Below are positions 55,337 through 64,000 of a stretch of 64,000 nucleotides of DNA, piece by piece. The position numbers were made by a program, and so were the translations under genes. Under the pieces are notes generated by a model. The model was not told where the DNA came from. It saw only the letters and a list, made by a program, of their open reading frames with translations, and searched no databases. Each line of letters begins with the position of its first letter. Within the stretch, counting starts at the first letter, position 1. This stretch comes from Stenotrophomonas maltophilia (GTDB lineage Bacteria > Pseudomonadota > Gammaproteobacteria > Xanthomonadales > Xanthomonadaceae): contig NZ_CP015612.1 in the NCBI RefSeq assembly GCF_002138415.1, positions 1,838,001 to 1,902,000 of the forward strand, written 5' to 3'.

Positions 55337-56542
55337 GTGAACGAGGTCGTACAGTCCCCCGCCATCCAGCCGCTGCCGAAGTCGGCACCCACGGCTGGCA
55401 AGCAGAACCTGCTCGACCTCGATCGCGCGGGCCTGGAGAAGTTCTTCGTCGAGGTTCTTGGCGAAAAGAAGTTCCGTGCCCATCAGGTGATGAAGTGGAT
55501 CCACCATCGCTACGTCACCGACTTCGATGAAATGACCGACCTCGGCAAGGTCCTGCGCGCCAAGCTGCAGGCCCATGCCGAGGTGCTGGTTCCGAACATC
55601 GTGTTCGACAAGCCCTCCGCCGACGGCACCCACAAGTGGCTGCTGGCGATGGGCGTGGACGGCAAGAACGCAATCGAGACCGTGTACATCCCCGACAAGA
55701 CCCGCGGCACGCTGTGCGTGTCCTCGCAGGTGGGTTGCGGCCTGAACTGCACGTTCTGCTCCACCGCCACCCAGGGCTTCAACCGCAACCTGACCACCGC
55801 CGAGATCATCGGCCAGGTGTGGGTTGCCGCACGCCACCTGGGCAACGTGCCGCACCAGATGCGCCGCCTCACCAACGTGGTGATGATGGGCATGGGCGAG
55901 CCGCTGATGAATTTCGACAACGTCGTGCGCGCCATGAGCGTGATGCGCGACGACCTGGGCTACGGCCTGGCCAACAAGCGCGTGACCCTGTCGACCTCCG
56001 GCCTGGTGCCGCAGATCGACCGCCTGTCCACCGAAAGCGACGTGTCGCTGGCGGTGTCGCTGCATGCGCCGAACGACGCGCTGCGCGAGACCCTGGTGCC
56101 GCTCAACAAGAAGTACCCGATCGCCGAGCTGATGGCCTCGTGCGCACGCTACCTGCGCGCCAACAAGCGCCGCGAATCGGTCACCTTCGAATACACCCTG
56201 ATGAAGGGTATCAACGACAAGCCCGAGCATGCCCGCGAATTGGCCCGCCTGATGCGCCAGTTCGACAACGCGGTGCAGGCCAAGGATTCGGGCAAGGTCA
56301 ACCTGATCCCGTTCAACCCGTTCCCGGGCACCCGCTACGAGCGTTCGGAAGAAGCGCACATCCGTGCCTTCCAGAAGATCCTGCTCGACAGCAACGTGCT
56401 GACGATGGTCCGCCGCACCCGTGGCGACGACATCGACGCCGCCTGTGGCCAGCTCAAGGGCCAGGTGATGGACCGTACCCGTCGCCAGGCCGAGTTCAAC
56501 AAGACGCTGCAGGCGGGGAAGGGGAGCGATGCCGCGGCCTGA
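55337..56542 (+). CDS. rlmN: Dual-specificity RNA methyltransferase RlmN
   Basis: RlmN is a radical SAM enzyme that methylates C2 of A2503 in 23S rRNA and of A37 in some tRNAs. The 401-residue protein has the cluster motif Cys134-x3-Cys138-x2-Cys141 ([11 protein letters not shown]) and the C-terminal methyl-carrying Cys370 (DAACGQL). GMGEPLMN, the SAM-contact motif, is intact. The start is GTG at 55337 with GAGAG upstream; no ATG is available at this place. It overlaps pilF by 14 bases. Confidence 0.95.
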   Translation: MNEVVQSPAIQPLPKSAPTAGKQNLLDLDRAGLEKFFVEVLGEKKFRAHQVMKWIHHRYVTDFDEMTDLGKVLRAKLQAHAEVLVPNIVFDKPSADGTHKWLLAMGVDGKNAIETVYIPDKTRGTLCVSSQVGCGLNCTFCSTATQGFNRNLTTAEIIGQVWVAARHLGNVPHQMRRLTNVVMMGMGEPLMNFDNVVRAMSVMRDDLGYGLANKRVTLSTSGLVPQIDRLSTESDVSLAVSLHAPNDALRETLVPLNKKYPIAELMASCARYLRANKRRESVTFEYTLMKGINDKPEHARELARLMRQFDNAVQAKDSGKVNLIPFNPFPGTRYERSEEAHIRAFQKILLDSNVLTMVRRTRGDDIDAACGQLKGQVMDRTRRQAEFNKTLQAGKGSDAAA

Positions 56543-57338
56543 CCGCCTCTGGCTGGTTCTGTTCGCAGGCGTGCTGGCCGTTGCGGTCGGCGGCTGCAAA
56601 TCCCATCCCAAGGCCAAGCTGGGCCCCAGTGAGGCGCCGGTCTACTCGGTCCGTGATCCGGACAACGTGCGGCGTCAGGTGCGCCTGCAGGACCTGCTGG
56701 CGCTGGCTGCCCGCGACATGCAGGTCGGCAACCTCGATGCGGCCGAACGCAAGGCGCGCGAGGCGCTGAAGCTGGCACCCGAATCGCCCGATGCGCTGGT
56801 GCTGCTGGCCGGCATCGACGAGCGCCGTGGCCGGACCCAGCAGGCTGGCGAGAGCTTCCGCAGGGCTGCCGAACAGGCGCCGCAGCGCGGGGACATCCTC
56901 AACAACTACGGCGCGTGGCTGTGCCAGCAGGGGCGGCCGGCCGAGTCGCTGGTCTGGTTCGATCGTGCGCTGCAGGCGCCGGGCTACGCCACGGCGGCCG
57001 AGGCGCAGGCCAATGCCGGCGGCTGTGCGCTGGATGCGGGCCAGTTCGAACGTGCCGAGCGCGACCTGCGTGCGGCGCTGGCAACGCTGCCCGGAAACCC
57101 GGTTGCGCTGGAGGCGATGGCTCAGCTGAGCTTCCGCCAGGGCCGCTACATGGAGGCTCGGGCCTTCGCCGAACGTAGGATTGCGGCTGCACCCGCAACG
57201 CGTTCCGTGTTACAACTTGCGTCTCAAATCGAAGCGCGGCTGGGTGATCGGGCGGCATCTGATCGCTATATATTCAGCGGATTCGACAGGAATTTCCGCA
57301 GGAAGCGGGCTCCTAACTCCAGGGTTGATGCATTGTGA
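56529..57338 (+). CDS. pilF: Type IV pilus pilotin PilF/PilW (TPR lipoprotein)
   Basis: A 269-residue lipoprotein with a signal peptide and C23 in VGGC. About six TPR repeats cover the mature part (for example [30 protein letters not shown]). PilF helps the secretin PilQ reach and assemble in the outer membrane. The position between rlmN and rodZ is where pilF is normally found in gammaproteobacteria. It overlaps rlmN by 14 bases and rodZ by 4. Confidence 0.9.
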   Translation: MPRPDRLWLVLFAGVLAVAVGGCKSHPKAKLGPSEAPVYSVRDPDNVRRQVRLQDLLALAARDMQVGNLDAAERKAREALKLAPESPDALVLLAGIDERRGRTQQAGESFRRAAEQAPQRGDILNNYGAWLCQQGRPAESLVWFDRALQAPGYATAAEAQANAGGCALDAGQFERAERDLRAALATLPGNPVALEAMAQLSFRQGRYMEARAFAERRIAAAPATRSVLQLASQIEARLGDRAASDRYIFSGFDRNFRRKRAPNSRVDAL

Positions 57339-58207
57339 TTGATGACCAGACTGTGAGCGCTCTCGAGACTGCGGCCGGCTGCGGCACCCGCCTGCGCCAG
57401 GCCCGTGAGGCGGCCGGACTGACCCTCGAAGATGTCGGCTCGCGCCTGCGCATGCCGGTCCAGGTGGTCAGGTCGCTGGAAGAAGAACAATGGCAGAAGC
57501 TCGGCGCGCCGGTGTTCGTGCGTGGCCAGCTGCGCAGCTATGCGCGCCTGCTCAACGTGGACGTGGGGCAGCTGCTGGAACAGGCCCAGGTCGGGCCGGT
57601 GGTGCCGCCCACCCTGGTCAGCCATACCCATACCCCGCGTGCGCGCCGTATTGCCGAGAACCTCGGCCGGCGCATGCTCTATGTCGGCATCACCGCGGTG
57701 CTGGCCGTGCCGGTGTGGTTCGCCACCCGTGGCCACTTCGATGGCAGCGCCACCCCGTCGCCGAACACGGCCTCGCTGGATGCGATCCCGGCCGCCGTGC
57801 CGGTGACCCCGTCTGCCGTAGGCGTGGAGCCGGCGGCACCGGTTGATGTGGCGAGCGTCCCGGCCAGCAAGCCGGCGGCGACCCCGTACGTGGCCTCGCT
57901 GGCCCCGGTGCCGCGTTCGGTCCCGGCGCCGGCCGCGGTCGGCAACACGCTGGAAATGCAGTTCAGCGGCGACAGCTGGGTCGATATCGGCGGCCCGGAC
58001 GGTGCCACCGTCGAGAAGGCACTGATCAAGTCCGGCGAAAGCCGCAGCTTCACCCCGGGCCAGGTGACCCGGGTGACCCTGGGCAACGCATCGGCGGTCC
58101 AGGTTCAGCAGAACGGCGCTATCGTCGATCTGACCCCCTACCAGCGAGCCAACGTGGCACGCTTTCAGGTATCCTCTGAAGGCTCCGTAGTCCCGGTTTC
58201 GCACTGA
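57335..58207 (+). CDS. rodZ: RodZ-like cytoskeletal/HTH membrane protein
   Basis: A 290-residue protein: an N-terminal Xre-type helix-turn-helix (about 15-75, GTRLRQAREAAGLTLEDVGSRLRMP), a single membrane span near 110-128, a Pro/Ala/Val-rich linker, and a periplasmic DUF4115 domain (about 195-290, MQFSGDSWVDIGGPDGATV). RodZ anchors MreB at the membrane for rod shape. The start is GTG at 57335, overlapping the pilF stop. Normally found in this neighbourhood with rlmN and pilF. Confidence 0.9.
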   Translation: MIDDQTVSALETAAGCGTRLRQAREAAGLTLEDVGSRLRMPVQVVRSLEEEQWQKLGAPVFVRGQLRSYARLLNVDVGQLLEQAQVGPVVPPTLVSHTHTPRARRIAENLGRRMLYVGITAVLAVPVWFATRGHFDGSATPSPNTASLDAIPAAVPVTPSAVGVEPAAPVDVASVPASKPAATPYVASLAPVPRSVPAPAAVGNTLEMQFSGDSWVDIGGPDGATVEKALIKSGESRSFTPGQVTRVTLGNASAVQVQQNGAIVDLTPYQRANVARFQVSSEGSVVPVSH

Positions 58208-58272
58208 GGCGCGGTTTCACCACCTTCGATTAATCCCAATGGTCCCTCCCGACGGGCGGGGCGAGAGTACGC

Positions 58273-58912
58273 ATGGCGATCGACGATCTGCTCGACGAGC
58301 ACGAACAAAGTGAACGCGTCCGCAGCTGGCTGCGGAAGAATGGCGCCAGCATCCTCGGTGGCGTAGCCATCGCGATCGGTGCCATTGCCGGCTGGCAGTG
58401 GTACCAGAAGGATCAGGGCGGCAAGCTGGCCTCGGCCAATGTCGAATACCAGAAGGCGCTGGTCGGCCTGCAGCAGAACAAGCTCGACGATGCCGCCAAG
58501 GCAGTGAAGGCGCTCGAAGCCGGTCCGTCCAGCATCTATGGCGACCTCGCGGCGCTGCAGCTGGCCAAGGCCCAGGTCGACGCCGGCAAGAACGAAGAAG
58601 CGCTGGCCACCCTGCGCGGGCGTGAAGGTCGAAGGTGACCTGCAGCGCGTGGTCGACCAGCGTGTGGCCCGCCTGCTGGTGGCCACCGGCAAGAGCGACG
58701 AGGCCATCAAGCTGCTGGGCAGCGCCACCGACAGCAGCAGCCTGGAAATCCATGGCGACGCGCTGCTGGCGCAGGGCAAGCGTGATGATGCCCGTGCACA
58801 GTACGAGAAGGCGTTGAAGTCGCTGGACGTGGCAGCGCCGCAGCGGCGCCTGCTGGAAACCAAGGTTATGGATGCCGGCGGCACGGTCGCCGCCCCTGCG
58901 GAGTCGGTTTGA
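58273..58912 (+). pseudogene. yfgM: YfgM-family TPR membrane protein, frame broken
   Basis: The first 116 codons give MAIDDLLDEHEQSERVRSW, a membrane span (about 24-42) and TPR-like helices up to EEALATLRG. The frame then shifts by +1 at the GGG run at 58618-58620 and the rest (VKVEGDLQRVVDQRVARLL to the end) lies in the next frame. Removing one G would give one 212-residue protein of normal YfgM length. YfgM is an inner-membrane ancillary protein of the Sec/periplasmic chaperone network. The gene overlaps bamB (TGATG). Because neighbouring bamB and der are broken in the same way, a sequencing error is more likely than a real pseudogene. Confidence 0.85.
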
Positions 58913-60122
58913 TGAGTCAGAAGGTCATGATCACCCGCGTCGCCACCGTGCTCCTGATGGGCATGGCCCTGACCGGCTGCAGCACCATGAAGGGCTGGTT
59001 CGCTGGCAAGGACGCGGCAGCGAAGAAGGCCCAGGAGCCGGCTGAGCTGGTCAAGTTCGAGCCGAGCGTGAAGGTCAACAAGGCCTGGTCGGTCAACCTC
59101 GGCAAGGGCGAGCGCCGCATCGGCGTGCGCCAGGGCCCGGCCGTGGCCAACGGCCATGTGTTCGCCGCGGCGATCACCGGTGGCGTGCACGCCATCGACC
59201 TGCAGACCGGCAAGAAGGTCTGGACCTGGGAGCCGCAGAAGGAAAAGAAGAAGCCGAAGCTGCGCCTGTCCGGCGGCCCGGGTGTCGGTGAGAACCTGGT
59301 CGTGATCGGCACGCTGGATGGCCAGGTCATCGCCCTGGACATCAACGATGGCAGCGAGAAGTGGCGTGCCCGTGTTCCGGGTGAAGTGATTGCGGCACCG
59401 GCCGTGGCCCAGGGGCTGGTGTTCGTGCGCAGCAATGATGGCCGCGTCACGGCCTTCGATGCCGGCAACGGCACCCAGAAGTGGTTCAACCCGAGCGAGC
59501 TGCCGGCGCTGACCGTGCGCGGCAACGCGCCGGTGGTCACCGGCCCGGGCGTGCTGTTCATCGGCAAGGACGAAGGCGCGGTTGCCGCGCGCTCGCCATG
59601 CAGGATGGCCGTACCCTGTGGGAGCAGAACCTCGGCAACGGCGAAGGCCGTACCGAGCTGGAGCGCATGGCCGACGTCGACGGCGCCCCGGTGCTGGAGG
59701 GCAACACCCTCTACGTGAGCAGCTTCAAGAACCAGACCATGGCCATCGAAGGCCCGACCGGTCGCCCGCTGTGGGCGCGCGACCATGGCGGTGCGGGTGG
59801 CGTGGCGGTGTCGTCGGGCAATGTGTTCGTCACCGACAACAAGGGTGGCGTGTTCGGCCTGGACAAGGCGACCGGCGCCGCCATGTGGTCGCAGACCGAG
59901 CTGGCGCGTCGTTCGCTGACCGGTCCGGCGCTGCACGGCGATTACGTGGTCGTCGGCGACTACAAGGGATACGTGCACTGGTTGAAGACCTCCGATGGTG
60001 CGATGGCGGCACGGGCAAAAAGCGGCGGCGACGCCCTGTTGGCCCAGCCGGTCGTCGTAGACGGGGTGCTGCTGGTGCAGAACGTTGATGGCAAGCTGAC
60101 CGCCTTCCGGTTGGCAAATTAA
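58912..60122 (+). pseudogene. bamB: Outer-membrane assembly lipoprotein BamB, frame broken
   Basis: BamB is the beta-propeller lipoprotein of the BAM complex. The signal peptide ends TGC (C23). PQQ-like blades such as GGVHAIDLQTGKKVWTWEP, GQVIALDINDGSEKWR and GRVTAFDAGNGTQKWF follow. At GAVAA, near 59584-59594, the frame shifts; the continuation LAMQDGRTLWEQNLGNGEG to FRLAN is in another frame. Deleting two bases from GCCGCGCGCTC restores A-A-L-A-M-Q-D and a 402-residue protein of normal length. The extra CG is in a CG-repeat, which suggests a sequencing or assembly error. Confidence 0.88.
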
Positions 60123-60139
60123 AAATTGGAGTAATCGCG

Positions 60140-61541
60140 ATGCTGCCTTTGGTCGCCCTGGTTGGACGGCCGAATGTCGGCAAGTCGACTATTTTCAATG
60201 CGCTTACGCGCACCCGTGACGCGCTGGTCCATGACCAGCCCGGCGTCACCCCGCGACCGCAACTACGGTGTCTGCCGTCTGGACGAGGACAATCATTTCC
60301 TCGTCGTCGACACCGGCGGTATCGCGGAAGAGGAAGAGGGACTGGCAGGGGCTACCACCCGCCAGGCCCGCGCCGCTGCGGCGGAAGCCGACCTGATCCT
60401 GTTCGTGGTCGACGCCCGTGAGGGAACGTCGGCGATGGACGACGAGATCCTGGCCTGGCTGCGCAAGCTGTCGCGCCCGACGCTGCTGCTGATCAACAAG
60501 ATCGACGGCACCGACGAGGACACCGTGCGTTCGGAATTCGCCCGTTACGGCTTCGGCGAGATGCTGACCGTGTCGGCCGCGCATCGCCAAGGTCTGGACG
60601 ACCTGCTGGACGAAGTGATCCAGCGCCTGCCCGAAGAAGGCAGCGGCGAAGAGCTGGACAACGATCCGAACCGCATCCGCATCGCCTTCGTCGGCCGCCC
60701 GAACGTGGGCAAGTCGACGCTGGTCAACCGCATCCTCGGCGAAGAGCGCATGATCGCCTCCGACGTGCCGGGCACCACCCGCGACTCGATCGCGGTGGAC
60801 CTGGAGCGTGACGGCCGCGAATACCGCCTGATCGATACCGCCGGCCTGCGCCGTCGTTCGCGCGTGGACGAGGTCGTCGAGAAGTTCTCGGTGGTCAAGA
60901 CCATGCAGTCGATCGAGCAGTGCCAGGTGGCCGTGCTGATGCTCGACGCCACCGAAGGCGTGACCGACCAGGACGCCACCGTGCTCGGTGCCCGTGCTCG
61001 ACGCCGGCCGCGCGCGCTGGTCATTGCCATCAACAAGTGGGATGGCCTGACCGAGTACCAGCGCGAGCAGGCTGAAACCATGCTGTCGCTGAAGCTGGGC
61101 TTCGTGCCGTGGGCCGAGTCGGTGCGCATCTCGGCCAAGCATGGCTCGGGCCTGCGTGAGCTGTTCCGTGCGGTGCACCGTGCGCACGAATCGGCGAACA
61201 AGACCTTCACCACCAGCGAAGTGAACAAGGCGCTGGAAGTGGCCTACGAGACCAACCCGCCGCCGACCATCCGCGGCCACGTCTCCAAGCTGCGTTACGT
61301 GCACCCGGCCGGCGCAAACCCGCCGACCTTCATCGTGCACGGCACGCGCCTGAAGGAACTGCAGGAATCGTACAAGCGCTACCTGGAGAACTTCTTCCGC
61401 AAGCGCTTCAAGCTGATCGGCACGCCGGTGAGCTTCATCTTCCGCGAGGGTACCAACCCGTACGAGGGCAAGAAGAACGTCCTCACCGAGCGGCAGGTCA
61501 AGGCCAAGCGGCGCTTGATGAAGCACGTCAAGGGCAAGTGA
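60140..61541 (+). pseudogene. der: GTPase Der, frame broken
   Basis: Der (EngA) has two tandem GTPase domains and a KH-like domain and is needed for 50S subunit assembly. The first 38 residues ([20 protein letters not shown] to QPGVT) are in one frame; at the CCCC run 60249-60252 the frame shifts by +1, and [13 protein letters not shown] onward continues in the next. A second P-loop ([13 protein letters not shown]), [10 protein letters not shown] and NKWDG are intact. A local garble, [11 protein letters not shown], replaces the expected AVLDAGRALV at 60990-61020; it is explained by one extra C and one extra GC pair. Corrected length is 465 residues. Since Der is essential in other bacteria, the breaks are most likely artefacts. 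Confidence 0.92.
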
Positions 61542-61548
61542 TGCAGAG

Positions 61549-61579
61549 AAAGGCGGCCTGAGGGCCGCCTTTTTCGTTT
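61549..61579 (+). terminator. Rho-independent terminator after der
   Basis: AAAGGCGGCC-tga-GGGCCGCCTTT with TTCGTTT tail, 8 bases after the stop of der. Confidence 0.88.
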
Positions 61580-61582
61580 GTG

Positions 61583-61658
61583 GTAGTGCCGGCCGCCGGC
61601 CGGCAATCCGGTGATGCCTGGCGTGTTCACGAGGTTGCCGGCCAGCGGCCGGCACTAC
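61583..61658. repeat. Inverted SMAG pair downstream of der
   Basis: GTAGTGCCGGCCGCCGGCCG at 61583 and inverted partner ending CGGCCGGCACTACC at 61658, about 25 bases apart. Stem sequence is the same type as at 11840 and 39374. Confidence 0.8.
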
Positions 61659-61678
61659 CCCACGTCTACAGATCTCCA

Positions 61679-62461
61679 TCAGGGCGGATTGCTGCGACGA
61701 GCGCGGCAATGCGGCAACGCGCATGGGATGCCTCGGCCGCGCCGCGATGTTGAAGCCGGTTGCACCTGGCGTGTGGCTGGGATCGATTCCGGCAGCTGCA
61801 CCTGCCCCGTGATGCTTGCCCAGACCAGGGTCGTACCCAGTGCACCTGCCAGGTACGCCACCGACACCGCCCCGATCAGCAGGCCCGCGGCATGCTCCAG
61901 CCATGGAAGCAATCGGCAACACCCCTGTGCCCAGCGCGGATGGCTGCCGAGCCACGCCATCAGCAGGCCGAGCGACAGCGCGACGCCACTCAGGCCGGCC
62001 ACGTAAGCGGCCTGGGTGCCCGTGTCGGCAACGAGGCCGGTTACCAGGGCTGCAATCGCGAACTGCAGCATCCAGTTGCTGCTGCTGGCGAGCGCCAGCA
62101 GGCATCCTGCTTCGGCGTGCGGCCAACGGGAACGAGCGCGCAGGCCCCAGGGCATCTGCAGGGAAAGCGGAGAGAAAGGGGTCAAGCCTGCGTCGCGCAG
62201 GCACATGCCCGCCAGGCGCAGCAGCAGGAGGCAGCCCGTGCACTGCATCGCCAGCGTCCACAGGCCGCGGTTTCCCAGCATGCCCGCCGCAACGAAAGCC
62301 GTCGCACAGATGACGCCCGTACCGATGGCGATACCGAACGACGCGGCCATGGCGGCGTGCCCGCCCGCGCCCATCGCGGTGCGCAGGATCTTCGCGTGAT
62401 GCGAAGCAGGCAGGAGCATGGTGAAGCCGTACAGCACCGCGACGATGAAGAACTGCTGCAA
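61679..62461 (-). CDS. Divergent LysE-family membrane protein
   Basis: A 260-residue membrane protein with about six hydrophobic spans. It is clearly related to the next gene upstream: QFFIVAVLYGFTMLLPASHHAKILRTAM corresponds, segment by segment, to QFLIIATVHFLALLSPGP and onward in the neighbour, and LLPWLEHAAGLLIG matches ALPWLERAAGLLMI. The PGP motif of LysE/RhtB exporters is replaced by PAS, and the protein carries about 45 extra C-terminal residues (rich in Arg, Pro, Ser) beyond the last span. The start is a TTG at 62461. Whether it transports an amino acid is open; it may be a paralogue losing its function. Confidence 0.7.
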   Translation of the reverse strand: MQQFFIVAVLYGFTMLLPASHHAKILRTAMGAGGHAAMAASFGIAIGTGVICATAFVAAGMLGNRGLWTLAMQCTGCLLLLRLAGMCLRDAGLTPFSPLSLQMPWGLRARSRWPHAEAGCLLALASSSNWMLQFAIAALVTGLVADTGTQAAYVAGLSGVALSLGLLMAWLGSHPRWAQGCCRLLPWLEHAAGLLIGAVSVAYLAGALGTTLVWASITGQVQLPESIPATRQVQPASTSRRGRGIPCALPHCRARRSNPP

Positions 62462-62517
62462 CGTAAACCTGCCACTGACCTACAGAAAGCGCAGAGTGTG
62501 GGCGGGTGTGAACGCGC

Positions 62518-62535
62518 GGTATTGAACGCCATTGC
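62518..62535. promoter_or_regulatory. 18-base motif upstream of the divergent LysE-type gene
   Basis: GGTATTGAACGCCATTGC, 56 bases from the start of the 61679-62461 gene. The same motif with two changes stands at 63245-63262 in front of the other LysE-type gene. Confidence 0.5.
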
Positions 62536-62556
62536 GACAGGCGTGAATCGCCGGCA

Positions 62557-63192
62557 TCAGCCAGCCCACAGCGACACGACGATCCATAGCGCCAGTGCGA
62601 TCATCAGAAGCCCTGCGGCCCGCTCCAGCCAGGGCAGGGCGCGTGCGAACCGACGCAGCACCCACGGGTGGCCGACCAGCGCGGCTACCACCAGATCCCA
62701 AAGCAGGACGATGCTGAACATCCACGCGCCATAGAAGAATTTCGTTGCGGCGTTGGCCTGCGGGCCGTTGAGCATTGCCGCCAACGTTGCGTAGAACAGC
62801 GCATTCTTCGGGTTCAGCAGCGCAGACAGGGCGCCCAGCCCTGCCGCCTTCCACCATCCATGTGCACCGCCCGCTGGCGATCCGGCGGCAGCTTCAGATG
62901 CCTGCAGCGTCGTCGAACCCGCATGGCGCAGGAACAGCGTGCCGAGGTACAACAGGAACCCGCAGCCCGCCAACTGCACCGCAATGAACCCTGTGCTGCC
63001 CGCGCGCAGCAGGGCGATTCCGGTGAAAGCCGCCACGATGAATACCCCGTTGCCAACGGCGATGCCTGCGCAGGCGCCGCTGGCGGTGCGCCAGCCAGAG
63101 GTGATCGCGGTGCGTGCAACGAGGAAGAAATCGGGACCGGGTGAGAGCAGGGCGAGAAAATGTACGGTGGCGATGATCAGGAACTGTTCCAT
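62557..63192 (-). CDS. LysE/RhtB-family amino-acid exporter
   Basis: A 211-residue inner-membrane protein of normal LysE/RhtB length, with about six spans. FLALLSPGPDFFLVARTAITSGWRTA contains the hallmark PGP (segments FLALLSPGP and DFFLVARTA), followed by GIAVGNGVFIVAAFTGIALL and LSALLNPKNALFY, the second family motif. The substrate is probably an amino acid or homoserine-type compound (inference). It lies directly downstream of an AraC-type regulator, a common arrangement for exporters of this group. Confidence 0.9.
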   Translation of the reverse strand: MEQFLIIATVHFLALLSPGPDFFLVARTAITSGWRTASGACAGIAVGNGVFIVAAFTGIALLRAGSTGFIAVQLAGCGFLLYLGTLFLRHAGSTTLQASEAAAGSPAGGAHGWWKAAGLGALSALLNPKNALFYATLAAMLNGPQANAATKFFYGAWMFSIVLLWDLVVAALVGHPWVLRRFARALPWLERAAGLLMIALALWIVVSLWAG

Positions 63193-63244
63193 CGGGTCCG
63201 GCGGCGGCGGGCTGGGGCGCCAGTCTGGGGATGTGCCGCGCGGT

Positions 63245-63262
63245 GGTATTGAACGTTATTGC
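63245..63262. promoter_or_regulatory. 18-base motif upstream of the LysE/RhtB gene
   Basis: GGTATTGAACGTTATTGC, 52 bases from the exporter start and just after the stop of the AraC-type gene. It shares 16 of 18 bases with the motif at 62518-62535. Confidence 0.5.
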
Positions 63263-63266
63263 AGGC

Positions 63267-64000
63267 TCAGCGCCGGTACTGGCCTGGGGTCGCACCGGCG
63301 TGGGCCTTGAAGACCCGCTGGAAATGACTCTGGTCGGCAAAGCCCAGTGCATGCGCGACCACGGCCAGTGACTGGCCTTCGCACAACCGTCGGCGGGCCT
63401 CCTGGATGCGCTGGTCGATCTGCCAGGCGTGTGGGGTCAGGCCCGTGGCACGTCGAAAGGCGCGGATCAGCTGGTAGCGGCTCATGCCTGCCAGCGATGC
63501 GAGCTCCTGCAGGGCCGGGGTGTGTTCGAGCCGCTGGCGCAGAACGTCCATCACCGGCTGCACCCGCTGCTGTAGTGCGGCGTCTTCAGGCGGGCCGGCG
63601 ACGGCTACACCATCGTGTTCATCCAGATCGCCGACGAACGCGATCAGCGCCGCTTCCTTGACGCTGACCGGATCTTCGGAGAACAGCGTCTCGTTGAGCT
63701 GGCAGTACTGCTGGTAGCGCGGGCGATGGTGGGAAATCCGGATGGGTTCCTGCTGCCAATCGGGTCCGGGCAGGCCGTCATACTCGGCGCGGACTTCGGC
63801 CATCCAGCGCGCATCCAGGTGCAGCATCTGGTAGCTCCAGACCTGGCCGGGCAGGGGGTTGCAGGCATGCACGCGGCCTGCGGGTACGCCGACCAGATTG
63901 CCGGGTTGCAGCAGGCGCGGTCCTTCCGCCGCGCCGGTGAACACGCTGCTGCCGGCGTCCACGGCGCCGATCGAGAAGGTGTCATGGCTGTGTGGGCGAT
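63267..64000 (-). CDS. AraC-family regulator, 5' end outside the window
   Basis: At least 244 residues are present; the frame stays open to the window edge. The N-terminal cupin-like ligand domain (HSHDTFSIGAVDAG, then LLQPGNLVGVPAGRVHACNP) precedes two helix-turn-helix motifs in the C-terminal part (LQELASLAGMSRYQLIRAFRRATGLTPHAW and AVVAHALGFADQSHFQRVFK, quoted in pieces of the segment). A GTG at 63962 is not the true start because the conserved HSHDTFSIG lies upstream of it. It probably controls the adjacent exporter gene and perhaps the second one (inference). Confidence 0.88.
   Translation of the reverse strand, partial: RPHSHDTFSIGAVDAGSSVFTGAAEGPRLLQPGNLVGVPAGRVHACNPLPGQVWSYQMLHLDARWMAEVRAEYDGLPGPDWQQEPIRISHHRPRYQQYCQLNETLFSEDPVSVKEAALIAFVGDLDEHDGVAVAGPPEDAALQQRVQPVMDVLRQRLEHTPALQELASLAGMSRYQLIRAFRRATGLTPHAWQIDQRIQEARRRLCEGQSLAVVAHALGFADQSHFQRVFKAHAGATPGQYRR

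Noticed and set aside
58273..61541. True pseudogenes or programmed frameshifting in yfgM, bamB and der
   Set aside because: Three adjacent conserved genes broken by short G/C insertions plus two compensating ones in der is better explained by sequence errors. No slippery heptamer or stimulator structure was noticed at the breaks.

Overview
The window is a 64 kb piece of a high-GC gammaproteobacterial chromosome. Protein sequences, gene order (rpsA-ihfB-lapA-lapB, queA-tgt-yajC-secDF, rlmN-pilF-rodZ-yfgM-bamB-der) and the very dense GTAG-headed palindromes between genes (SMAG repeats) point to the Xanthomonadaceae, most likely Stenotrophomonas (S. maltophilia complex). This is recognition from memory, not a database search. 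I see no rRNA, tRNA, prophage, insertion sequence, CRISPR array or secretion-system island; this is mostly conserved chromosomal backbone with unusually repeat-rich intergenic DNA.

Layout. 1-2.5 kb: end of an EAL-domain protein, a LOG-family nucleotide hydrolase and a class III aminotransferase. 2.7-9.9 kb: queA, a lipoprotein-like hydrolase, tgt, yajC, secD, secF (queuosine modification of tRNA plus the Sec accessory complex), closed by a strong terminator. 10.5-18.7 kb: fabV (enoyl-ACP reductase), a degenerate c-di-GMP receptor of FimX type, a flavoprotein coupled to yaeQ, a pseudouridine synthase, YaiI/YqxD, a cold-shock protein and a glutathione S-transferase. 18.7-27.5 kb: selO, apt, dbpA, a divergent yeiH-like exporter/LysR pair, and uup. 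27.6-36.4 kb: two small c-type cytochromes divergent from a three-gene RND efflux operon with two different pump subunits. 36.6-40.5 kb: agmatine catabolism (aguA, aguB) with an acetyltransferase and a TraB-like membrane protein. 41.0-49.6 kb: rpmJ (zinc-less type), cmk, rpsA, ihfB, lapA, lapB, then surface-polysaccharide genes (WbpL-like, WbpM-like, galU). 50.1-54.5 kb: a fatty-acid beta-oxidation operon (PsrA-like regulator, FadN-like dehydrogenase/hydratase, thiolase). 54.9-61.5 kb: ndk, rlmN, pilF, rodZ, yfgM, bamB, der. 61.7-64 kb: two tandem LysE-type exporters and a truncated AraC regulator.

Two things stand out. First, seven copies of a long-hairpin element occupy the intergenic regions at 9.9-10.4, 20.3-20.9, 25.4-25.6 and 49.65-50.05 kb. 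The central module is conserved, while the 22-27 bp stems have at least five unrelated sequences that nevertheless pair perfectly or almost perfectly. They usually carry a GCAGGGC-type hairpin and a GCAACG-like hexamer tract on one side. I regard this as the best candidate for an undescribed element. Second, yfgM, bamB and der, three adjacent genes, each carry a frame break, and der has two further compensating indels. All are short insertions in G/C runs or CG repeats, which looks like a patch of poor sequence rather than biology.

Regulatory sites that can be read directly include a PsrA-type box in front of the beta-oxidation operon regulator, an inverted repeat between the yeiH/LysR pair, a shared 18-base motif in front of both LysE-type genes, and an orphan terminator just upstream of ndk.
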